A stretch of 53,444 nucleotides of DNA from Candidatus Micrarchaeota archaeon CG10_big_fil_rev_8_21_14_0_10_45_29 (GTDB lineage: Archaea > Micrarchaeota > Micrarchaeia > Anstonellales > Anstonellaceae). The DNA lies in NCBI GenBank assembly GCA_002778455.1, contig PFCD01000001.1, positions 1 to 53,444 on the forward strand, in the 5' to 3' direction. Positions 42,962-50,900 of the stretch are shown piece after piece; position 1 is the first letter of the stretch, and every line of letters begins with the position of its first letter. The notes below the pieces were generated by a model. It saw only the letters and a program-made list of their open reading frames with translations, was not told the origin of the DNA and ran no database searches. Position numbers and translations under genes: made by a program.

Positions 42962-42998
42962 TAGTTTTGCCTAAAAATTTTAGGTTTAACTATAAATA
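42962..42998. promoter_or_regulatory. Palindromic DtxR-type operator over a divergent promoter
   Basis: TAGTTTTGCCTAAA (42962-42975) is inverted as TTTAGGTTTAACTA (42979-42992), matching at 11 of 14 positions. The right arm runs directly into a TATA box (TATAAATA, 42991-42998) for the rightward genes. The sequence recalls TTAGGTTNNCCTAA-like sites of archaeal DtxR homologs such as MDR1. It is 33 nt from the regulator start, so it can serve both directions. Confidence 0.65.
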
Positions 42999-43010
42999 TG
43001 GCTAAAAGCT

Positions 43011-43108
43011 ACCTGTATTAATGCAGGAAGCCGGGCACCCGCCTCTTGCGGCTGCAAAGCCATCAGCCCCATGAAAGGTGCCCGGATTCCCCTGCCAAAG
43101 GTTTTTTT
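43011..43108 (+). ncRNA. Structured leader RNA of the cysteine-motif gene pair
   Basis: Starting about where the TATA box at 42991 would place the transcript, CCGGGCACC (43031-43039) pairs perfectly with GGTGCCCGG (43077-43085). Flanking GCAGG and CCTGC extend the stem after an internal loop, and inside is a second hairpin GGCTGCAAAGCC. A T-run (GGTTTTTTT) directly precedes the ATG at 43109. The shape could be an attenuator or riboswitch-like leader. I do not match it to a known class, and an in-frame ATG inside it (43046) is unlikely to be used. Confidence 0.5.
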
Positions 43109-43576
43109 ATGGGATTATTTTCAAATGGAGGAAGCAACTCAAAAGTTAACGGCAACGGAATAGCCGGCCCGCCCGCATGCAAGACATGCGCCACCTCCTG
43201 CTTTGGCTCCAAAATGCCCCTTGGCAAAAGCTTTGATGATTTCTCTCCTCCCGCACAGCAAAAGCTTGAGCGCCTGCGCGCCCTTTTCTCTGAAGCCGGG
43301 GCAGCATTTCGAAGCGCCCAAATTCTTGAGGGCGAGCAAAAGGAAAATGAGGGGATGGGGCGCATGGCGCTTGCTGTGGAAAAAAGGCATGATTCCTCGC
43401 AAAAAATGGGTGAGGCAGAGGCAAAAAAGCAAGAGGCGCAAAACACTGTGATAGGGATTATCAGCCAAAAGCTTGTTTCAGAGGATGATTTCCCCCTCTT
43501 TTCTCAAACCGTATTGCGGATGATAAGCATGCATGCGGGCAGCGCCGAGGCGGAAAGATTTTTGAACAGCGGTTGA
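43109..43576 (+). CDS. Unknown protein with N-terminal CxxCxxxC motif
   Basis: A 155-residue protein starting MGLFSNGGSNSK. The start at 43109 is favoured because the longer frame from 43046 would be encoded by the leader stem. Near residue 25 the motif PACKTCATSCFGSKMPLGKS has three closely spaced cysteines, suitable for Fe-S or other metal binding. The remainder is helical and charged with a strong coiled-coil look (residues 45-120). I recognise no family. It follows a metal-regulator operator and is 6 nt upstream of a second protein with a cysteine cluster. Confidence 0.65.
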   Translation: MGLFSNGGSNSKVNGNGIAGPPACKTCATSCFGSKMPLGKSFDDFSPPAQQKLERLRALFSEAGAAFRSAQILEGEQKENEGMGRMALAVEKRHDSSQKMGEAEAKKQEAQNTVIGIISQKLVSEDDFPLFSQTVLRMISMHAGSAEAERFLNSG

Positions 43577-43582
43577 TATCTG

Positions 43583-45241
43583 ATGTTTTTTATATTTCAA
43601 ATAGCAGCCAGCCCGCCGCCAAAGCGGCAGCCTCCAAAAAGCAACTTTCTCTCAATCGCAATGGAGAAGGGGAAAAAAGAGGGAAAAATAGATTCCGGCA
43701 CCGCGGAGAAAATAACAAGCCATGCAAAAATAGCCGCAACAACAATTTCAAAGGAAAAAGAAAATCCAATTCAAAACAGGAATTTTTCCCAAAATTTGCA
43801 GATGCGCGACTCTTTCACCGTAAATTCAAGGCAGGGTTCTTTTGGCATGATGGAACCTGCCCTGGAGGGTGGATGCAACGGCTGCTCAGGAAACCGCGGC
43901 TGCTGCGGAGGCGGCTCAATTTCCATGGAAGAGCTTGTAAAATTCATAGAATATGAGAGCGAACACCCGGATGAATTCGGAGGCGCCGGCTCGGAAGCGC
44001 TTCCGGCAGAATTCAGGAGCATCATGGCGGATTTGTATTCTCTCAAAAAAAGCAAGGAAGAGATGGAAAAGCAGGAGGCAAAGGCAAAGACAAGCAAAGA
44101 GCCCCCAAAGCCGCTGAAAAATTCTGTTGAGGCGGCAAAAAAAGGCACATCCGCATCAAAAAACCCGTTCCAACCAGAAAAAACTTCCCCAGAAACCAAA
44201 ACTGCAAACAACATTTCCCCCAAATTAAGCCTTTTTGAAAAAGGGAAAAACAATGTTTTATCGGCAAAAGAAAATATTTCACAAAAAGGGGCGCAAATAA
44301 AAATAAATCCCATTTACAAAAGAAAAATGGTGAAAATGCAGCCGCCGAAGGAAACAACCGCCGCGGAGAAGGCGGGAATTCTCTCGCTTTTCGGCACACC
44401 GGGAACAAAAAAGGGGAATTCAGGCAAGCCAAAAATATTTCCGATTTCCCCAAAGCCCCCCGCAGGGGCGCAAAAGGCGATTAATTCCACGAAAATGAAT
44501 TCAAAAAAATCGCAGAAGAGAATTTCCACTTACAGGAAAAATCCGGAGAAAAGCGCAAAGCAGCTTCTTGAGGAAAAAAAGGCGCGCAAACCCAAAAGGG
44601 CAGAACTTCTAAAAGAGGAGAAGAAAAAGCTTCTCAAAAATTTAAAAGAGGAGAAAAAGCGCCTTCTGGAAAAAAGGGACGAACTTGAAAAAATGAAAAA
44701 AGACGCTGAAAATGCGCAAAAGGCAAAACAAGAAAAGCCATCAAAGCTTGCTGAAGAAAAACAAAAAAAGAAAGAAACGGAAGAAAAAAAGAATGCCGAA
44801 AAGGCAGAAAAAAATTCCGAAAAATCCCAAAAACAGGAAAAAGAAATTCCAAAAGAAAAAGAGAAAGGCGCAAAGCAAGGCGAGGAAAAAGAAAAAAGAG
44901 GGGAAAAAGCGCAAGAGAAGAAAAAAGAAAACAGCGCCCAAAAGAAAGTCGGGGAAGAAGCCAAAGAAAAGCAATCCCCAAAAGAGGAAAAGAAAAAAGA
45001 AAGCGAATCCAAAAAAGAAAATCAATATTCCCGGGAAAAAGAAAGCGCCCTGCCCAAAGAGGAAAATAAAAAGCCGCGTGGGGAAAGAAAAGCCGCTTCC
45101 GCAAAACACTCCAAAAATTATATCGCATCCAAAAGCAAAAACTACCCTGCTTATCCATCCCATCAAAATTCACAAAGGGATAAGGGCGCAAAATCCGCAG
45201 CAAAGGCCCGAAAAAGAGAAAGCCGCAAAGAGGCGGCATAA
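43583..45241 (+). CDS. Lys/Glu-rich protein with CxxC...CC cluster
   Basis: A 552-residue protein, the second gene behind the structured leader. Near residue 98 GGCNGCSGNRGCCGGGS forms a glycine-rich four-cysteine cluster, followed by a short folded segment (MEELVKFIEYESEHPDEF). From about residue 155 to the end it is low complexity: Lys/Pro/Thr/Ser first, then long Lys-Glu helices (about 325-490) that would form a coiled coil or charged single helix, ending in a basic tail. The start is uncertain; an ATG at 43661 is an alternative. Function unknown. The strong A-richness of the coding strand makes the opposite strand appear open, but those frames are artefacts. Confidence 0.6.
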   Translation: MFFIFQIAASPPPKRQPPKSNFLSIAMEKGKKEGKIDSGTAEKITSHAKIAATTISKEKENPIQNRNFSQNLQMRDSFTVNSRQGSFGMMEPALEGGCNGCSGNRGCCGGGSISMEELVKFIEYESEHPDEFGGAGSEALPAEFRSIMADLYSLKKSKEEMEKQEAKAKTSKEPPKPLKNSVEAAKKGTSASKNPFQPEKTSPETKTANNISPKLSLFEKGKNNVLSAKENISQKGAQIKINPIYKRKMVKMQPPKETTAAEKAGILSLFGTPGTKKGNSGKPKIFPISPKPPAGAQKAINSTKMNSKKSQKRISTYRKNPEKSAKQLLEEKKARKPKRAELLKEEKKKLLKNLKEEKKRLLEKRDELEKMKKDAENAQKAKQEKPSKLAEEKQKKKETEEKKNAEKAEKNSEKSQKQEKEIPKEKEKGAKQGEEKEKRGEKAQEKKKENSAQKKVGEEAKEKQSPKEEKKKESESKKENQYSREKESALPKEENKKPRGERKAASAKHSKNYIASKSKNYPAYPSHQNSQRDKGAKSAAKARKRESRKEAA

Positions 45242-45280
45242 TTAACTGCTTTTAAAATATTTTCCAAAAGTTTTCCAATC

Positions 45281-45306
45281 GATTTAAAAAGTTAAGCCAG
45301 CTTAAC
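45281..45306 (+). promoter_or_regulatory. TATA box and palindromic operator of the second metal regulator
   Basis: GATTTAAAAA (45281-45290) is a TATA-like element about 25 nt before the ATG at 45312. Immediately after it, GTTAAG-CCAG-CTTAAC (45291-45306) is a perfect 6-bp inverted repeat covering the region just before the expected transcription start. A bound regulator would block initiation, so autoregulation is likely. Confidence 0.65.
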
Positions 45307-45311
45307 TTATT

Positions 45312-45710
45312 ATGCAGGAAAAAGCGCACGAGGATTATATGCGCGCATTTTTATACCTCCAGAAAAAGCGCGGCATGCTCTCACAGTCAGAGCTTGCCTC
45401 CTACTTAGGGATATCAAAGGCGGGCGTCTCGGAAATGATGCATATCCTCTCAAAAAAAGGGCTTGTGAAAAAGGCTGCTTACAAGCCGCCCGCGCTCACA
45501 AAAAAGGGGGAGGCATTGGCAAAAAAGATGACGTTCAAGCACCGGCTAATAGAGCATTTTCTCGCGTCAAAGCTGAAAATGCCCGCAAAAAAAGTGCACA
45601 AAGAGGCGGAAATGCTTGAGCACGCACTCTCGGACGATGCCGCCGGGCGGCTTTACAAATTTTTGGGAAAGCCGAAAAAAGACCCGCACGGCAGCCCGAT
45701 ATGCCCCTAA
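45312..45710 (+). CDS. Small DtxR/MntR-like regulator
   Basis: A 132-residue protein with winged helix (LSQSELASYLGISKAGVSEMMHILSKKGL in two halves, residues 23-52) and a dimerisation/metal segment: FKHRLIEHFLASKL, then EAEMLEHALSD, which contains the E..EH ligands expected in DtxR/MntR. It ends with DPHGSPIC, possibly an extra metal ligand group. It lacks any C-terminal domain. It is 58 nt upstream of the Nramp transporter in the same direction and probably regulates it and itself. Confidence 0.85.
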   Translation: MQEKAHEDYMRAFLYLQKKRGMLSQSELASYLGISKAGVSEMMHILSKKGLVKKAAYKPPALTKKGEALAKKMTFKHRLIEHFLASKLKMPAKKVHKEAEMLEHALSDDAAGRLYKFLGKPKKDPHGSPICP

Positions 45711-45768
45711 AAAATCTTTTAAAAAACGCGCCAATGAAAAATTCGCATGCAAATAAAAAGTGATAGCC

Positions 45769-47046
45769 ATGAAATTTATTGACAAAATTCCAATCCCCTC
45801 TTTCCTGAAAGTTTTGGGAAAAAAAGAGTTCTGGGCTTTTTTCGGCACGGGGCTAATAGTTAGCGTCGCCTACATGGACCCGGGCAACTGGGGAACCTCC
45901 ATCAGCGGAGGCGCCGAATTCAACTACGACTTGCTCTGGATTGTCTGGCTCTCAAGCATAATGGCAATGCTTTTCCAGTATATTTCCGGCAAAATAGGCA
46001 TTGCCGGGCATTCTGTTGCCGGGCTTGTGCATGGCAGGTGGAAAAGCAAAACAATGGTTTTTCTTTACTGGCTTTTGGCGGAAATCTCAATTCTCGCAAC
46101 TGATCTGGCAGAATTTTTGGGAATAGTTGTGGCATTAAACCTTCTCTTCGGCATCCCGATGCTTGAGGGCACCTTTCTTGCGATAGCGGACGTGCTTTTG
46201 CTTTTATTGCTTACAAGAAAGAATTTCCGCGCCCTTGAATACGCGTTCATACTCTTCGTCTCTGTAATAGGCATCGGATATTTATACGAGCTTTTCATAA
46301 CTTCCCCTGACCTGGGGCTTATAGCAACCCACTCAATAACACCAATCTTAAACTCGCAGACAATTCTCATAGCCGTGGGAATAATAGGCGCAACCGTAAT
46401 GCCGCACGCGCTTTTTGTGCACTCATGGCTTCTCAAAAACAAAATGAAGGAGAATGAGAAGAGCATATCCAAAAAGGAGGCGCTAACATTTCACACCGTG
46501 GACAACGTGCTCTCGCTTTTTGTGGCAGGGCTGATAAACGCCTCAATTCTTATAATGGCCGCGGCCGCCTTTTACAATTCCGGCTTTGTTGTAGCGAGCA
46601 TAGACGAGGCATACCGCACCCTCACTCCTCTATTCGGCTCCCTTGCATCAACCGTATTTGCCCTTGCGCTCCTTTCTGCAGGAATTTCCTCCTCAATCAC
46701 AGGCACGCTGGCTGGGCAGAGCATAATGGAGAGCTTGACCGACTTTAAATTAAGCCCCACCGCAAGGCGGCTTATTACAAGGGGAATAAACGTTATTCCC
46801 CTTCTCATAGCGATTCTTCTTGGAATAGAGCCGCTTGCCATTTTGGTATACAGCCAGGTGGCGCTTAGCATGCTAATTCCCCTTCCCCTAATACCGCTTA
46901 TCTACTACTCTTCCAAAAAAGAGATAATGGGCGAATTAACAAACAAAAAAATAACCACCGCCGTTTCCTCAATATTCGCGATAGTGATACTTGCCTTTAA
47001 TGCATATCTTCTTTATTCGGTGTTTGTGCTTGGGCAGGCGATATAA
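45769..47046 (+). CDS. mntH: Nramp-family Mn(II)/Fe(II) transporter
   Basis: A 425-residue proton-coupled divalent metal importer with about eleven membrane helices. The TM1 metal motif is DPGN (MDPGNWGTSISGG, near residue 26) and the TM6 motif is MPHALFVHSW (near residue 210), together giving the Asp, Asn and Met ligands diagnostic of Mn/Fe Nramps. The ATG at 45769 is preferred over a GTG at 45760 because GTGAT lies at ribosome-binding distance. It sits behind a DtxR-like regulator with its operator; ferritin elsewhere in the window complements it in iron handling. Confidence 0.94.
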   Translation: MKFIDKIPIPSFLKVLGKKEFWAFFGTGLIVSVAYMDPGNWGTSISGGAEFNYDLLWIVWLSSIMAMLFQYISGKIGIAGHSVAGLVHGRWKSKTMVFLYWLLAEISILATDLAEFLGIVVALNLLFGIPMLEGTFLAIADVLLLLLLTRKNFRALEYAFILFVSVIGIGYLYELFITSPDLGLIATHSITPILNSQTILIAVGIIGATVMPHALFVHSWLLKNKMKENEKSISKKEALTFHTVDNVLSLFVAGLINASILIMAAAAFYNSGFVVASIDEAYRTLTPLFGSLASTVFALALLSAGISSSITGTLAGQSIMESLTDFKLSPTARRLITRGINVIPLLIAILLGIEPLAILVYSQVALSMLIPLPLIPLIYYSSKKEIMGELTNKKITTAVSSIFAIVILAFNAYLLYSVFVLGQAI

Positions 47047-47053
47047 GTGCGCT

Positions 47054-47548
47054 TCACATCTGCTTCTTAATGTCTAAAATAAGCTTTCTCCAGCCCGTTT
47101 CTCCCATCAAAAATGTTTTCTCATCACTAAAATCATGCTTCACATACCCGTCATCGCTTACTTTTTGAAAATCAACATGGATTGCTTTTCCCTTATACAT
47201 TATCCACATTGCAGGCAATCCCATCCCCTTATTCTTTAGTTTTGAGTTTTTCCTAAACTCTTTCAAATAAATTTTATTGTATTTTTCATAAAGCGCGCCA
47301 TCAGCATCCTTATCTACAACCCCCAAATCAATCCCGCTTTTATTTATTTTCGAGAGCTCTTTTTTTAGCTTTTGGCAGGGCCCGCACCATGTGGCTGAAA
47401 ATACCACCACCCAAAGCTCATCCTTTTTTACAACAGAGCTAAAATTCTTTTGGGTAAGCACCACAAACCCGTGTGTGTCAAGCTTTTGAATAGGCTTATC
47501 CATGTCTATATTTGCTTTTTGCTTCTGCTTTATTTGCATAATAAGCAT
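47054..47548 (-). CDS. Thioredoxin-fold protein with CGPC
   Basis: A 164-residue cytoplasmic thioredoxin-like protein. VVVFSATWCGPCQKLKKEL carries the active-site CGPC near residue 57, and GLPAMWIMYKG supplies the cis-proline strand. Relative to a standard thioredoxin it has an N-terminal extension of about 30 residues and an insert with a Lys-rich segment (FRKNSKLKNKGMG). No signal peptide is seen. It converges with the Nramp gene (7-nt gap). It probably acts as a disulfide reductase. Confidence 0.87.
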   Translation of the reverse strand: MLIMQIKQKQKANIDMDKPIQKLDTHGFVVLTQKNFSSVVKKDELWVVVFSATWCGPCQKLKKELSKINKSGIDLGVVDKDADGALYEKYNKIYLKEFRKNSKLKNKGMGLPAMWIMYKGKAIHVDFQKVSDDGYVKHDFSDEKTFLMGETGWRKLILDIKKQM

Positions 47549-47914
47549 AACACACCTATTTTTCCAATATTTTTAAGCATTTAGTGCATCAGACCGTCCG
47601 TCTCTCGTCATAACCCCATCCTTCATTCAGCAAAAGTGTTTCTTTTGGGAATGAAAGCACTTTTTTTTCTGAAAGAAAAGGGCTTCGAGATCACACTCTT
47701 ATCATCATTTGCGTTTATTATGTCTCACTTTAGCTTAATATTCATATCATTCGCTCAGACGAGCCGCTAATAGGTTTTTTTGGGGCAAGCCCCGGCATTC
47801 TGCAGCAGCCTTTTTCTATTAAGAAAAAGTGCATATGCCTTTTTTTTGGAAAGAAAAATGGCTGGGGAGACAAATGGTTTTTAAATGCCCCCTTAGTTGT
47901 TTATTGGGGTAATA
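47549..47914. other. Intergenic region with two hairpin plus T-run modules
   Basis: AAAAGTG (47632-47638) pairs with CACTTTT (47658-47664), with an inner TTTC/GAAA pairing, and is followed by T to 47668. A second module pairs CTTTTTCT with AGAAAAAG near 47811-47830, and GCATATGC followed by eight T ends near 47848. After each T-run comes a similar GAAAGAAAA segment, so the two may be diverged copies. They could be terminators of a short RNA; no reading frame is convincing. A TATA-like TTTTAAATG near 47880 and GGGGTAAT serve the large gene that follows. Confidence 0.4.
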
Positions 47915-50900
47915 ATGAGGGAAAGCGATCCAGATGATTCCAGCCAGGATGCCCTCCACAAAAGGAAAAAGGGCCTGTATTCACAATCTCCAATGGACAT
48001 TTTATCAGAATTAAGGAAAAAACACGGCAGGCATAGGGGAATAGGCGCGCAAGAAAAACATGCCCCGCCTTTGGATAAAGACGGGAAAACCGGGCTTGAG
48101 GAGAAATCTTTGCAAGACTATTTTCCCCCCGGCGCTGAAGATAGCGGCGAGGGCGGGTTTGAGCCGGTAGAGGTGGGTGAAATCATCCCACGGGAGAAGG
48201 AGGGGGAGCAAGAGCCCAAAGAGCATCTTTCAATAAGGCAAAAGGTTGAGGGCATACTAAAATCCCCGAAAAGGGCGGCAATTGAGAAAACTCCGAGCAA
48301 AATAACCGAATTTGATACAAATTCCCTTGAAAGCTATGATTTGTCTGCAAAAGATTTCGGAGGGGAAGAGGCGCAAGAGGGGAGGCGCAGGGATTATGAT
48401 TATGCAAAGCCCGAAAAGCGAGGCGGGAGTCAAGAGGAAGATTTTGGGCAGGAAGGCGAATTTGAAGGGCTTTCTGGCACTGGCTCTTACGGCAACCCGG
48501 CTGATGATGGAGATGAATCTGAGAAAGAAGAAAAGGGAGAAAAAACGATACATGACTATGATTTGGATGAGGATGATTTTGCGCCCCGCACAAGGGACGC
48601 ATTAAGCGAATTTGAAGAAAGAACGCTTGAGCATTTTGAAACAGGGCAAAAAATTGAAAATTTGCCCCGCCCGCCAATTCTTCCAAAAGCAAGGGGGGGA
48701 AGGCGGGTGCGCGTTGCGCCTGAAGCGAAATATTTTGAGGGGAGCGGGGAGAGCGGCAAATCCCCCAAAGATTATGATTTAAGAAAAGAGGATTTTGAGG
48801 GAGGCGGAGAGGAGGAAAAATCAATTGAAGATTATGGCCTGAGCAAAGAAGATTTTGATGAAGGCGGCAAATCCCTCGAGGATTATGATTTAAGAAAAGG
48901 GGATTTTGAGGGCGAGGAAGAATTTGGCAAAGCCGGATTTTTGCAGGAAAGCGATGCAGAATATTCAGCGCAAAGCGAGGATGAATCCGGCGCAGATGAA
49001 TTTGCAGAAGATGAAAAAACCTTGCATGATTATGATTTGGACGAGAAAGACTTTGAAAAAAATGATTCTGCGCACCTTTTCGCGTCCCTCTCAAAAGGGA
49101 AAAAAGAAGCTCCCCCCGCAAAACTTCAGGTATCAGAAATAGGCGCCCCGATAATTGAGGCAGAGCAGATACCAAAGGAATTGCAGGATGAGATACGCCT
49201 CCCTTTTGCAGGCGGAAGCTCGAACCTAACGGCAGAAGAGGAAGAGCAGCCGGAGAATGACTCTGACTGGGAAGTTATGCATGCGCCGCAAAGCGCTCAG
49301 GCGCAGAGTGCTCCGCAGGAAGCAGAATTTGAGGGAGAGGAACAATTTACATTGAGCGAACCCATACAACCCCCCTCCATTATGCAGATGCATCTTGTGA
49401 AAAAAGGGGGGGGCGGGCTGTTTGCAAGCCGCCCGAAAATGCTAAACATGAATACCGCCCTCTACCGCGAGGGTGGGGAGGAGCCGATTCCGCCCCTGCA
49501 TTCTGCAGGCGCAATGGCGCACATAAAAAAATCAGGCGGGGTGCTGTCCATATTTTCAAAAAAGCCGTCCGAGGCAGGGCAGCTGCATTTCATATCCGCT
49601 GCGCGCGAACCGCCAAAACAGCCGCAAAAAATTTATCAGGAAGCATATTCCCAAAATGAAAAAATCATGCACGAACCTGCGCATGAAAAAAATGAGCTTC
49701 CCCAAATATTCCAGCCGCTGCATCTTCATATGCCAAAAGTGAGAAAATCCGGGGCATTCGGAATTTTTGCAGCAAAGCCAAAGCAGGCTGGCGCGCTTGA
49801 GGCGCATGCGGGAATAAGAAAACAAAAGAAAAAAGAAAAAAAACCCTCCCTATATTGCCCGAGCATGCACGAGGTGAAAAAATCACAGGCGCTTCCGTTT
49901 TTCTCCCCTTCACCCAAAAAGGCAAATTCGCGCCTTCTCTTTTACCAGCCAAAAAAGCGCAAAAAAGCAGAAAAGCGCAAGCTATCCCTTCCCCGAGGCA
50001 GCATGCATCTTGTGAGAAAAAGCGCAAAGCTTCCAATATTTTCCCCTTCCCCCAAAACGCAAAACACTCATCTTGGCACAATAATAAAAAAAGAAAAAAA
50101 GAAAATTCCCCTGCCAGAGCCGCAGGCGCTCAAAATGCACCCGGTGCACCAGCACCTTTCGGGGCAAATTCCTTTCTTTGCAAAAGAGCCAAAGCAGGCA
50201 AAGCAATTGCATGAAATAAAATTAGAGCAAAAGAGGGGGGAGCCCATTGCAGCCCCGCGGGGGGTTGAAATGCACCATCCCGCGCATTCTGCGCCCATTT
50301 TGCATATTTTTGAGAAAAAGCCCGCGCACGCCCCCTCAAGCCTGAGGCAAATGCCCCTCAAAAAGCCGATTCCCCCCGAAGTTATCATGGAGAAGCAGGA
50401 TACTAAACAGAAGGAAAAATTAATAGAGGAATTTTTCACAAATTCCCCGCAGCCGCAGGGGAAAGCCGGGCTGGTGCAAAAAAAGCTGCGCACCCCTCTT
50501 CACCCTGTGCATGTGAAAATGCAAAAGCACCCCTCGCAGGGGTGGGGGCTGTTCCGCCATTCCCAAAAGCCGGATGCGCACCGGGGCAAATTTAATCCAT
50601 TGCATGAAGAGCAAAAGCAAAATGAAATAAGTGAAGAGAAAAAACAGCGTGAAATTTTGCAGGCGCAAAAAGAGGCGCAAGAGAAAAAACAGAGTGAAAT
50701 TTTGCAAGAGAGGATGCGTGAGCAGGAGAAAATAAAGAGTGAGAGAACGCATGCCCGCAAAGAGAGCCGGCACAAAATGTTTGCAGGCTTATTCTCCCCG
50801 TCCAGAAAGCATGCTAAAGTGGAGGATTTCAGCCATGTTGCAGGGCCAGTAAAAAAAGCGCCTGCCGGCCCGCCATCGCGCCTGGGCATGAGAAGGGTGC

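Noticed and set aside
43046-43108. N-terminal extension of the CxxCxxxC protein
   Set aside because: The added 21 codons are encoded by the leader hairpin; the ATG at 43109 fits the TATA position and gives a cleaner protein start.
43021-43108. Fluoride or manganese (yybP-ykoY) riboswitch
   Set aside because: The conserved sequence elements of these classes, as I know them, are not visible; only the general hairpin shape and metal context fit.
44530-45245. Several long frames overlapping the Lys/Glu-rich gene on both strands
   Set aside because: Extreme A-richness removes stop codons from other frames; the Phe-rich or Lys-rich products are composition artefacts.
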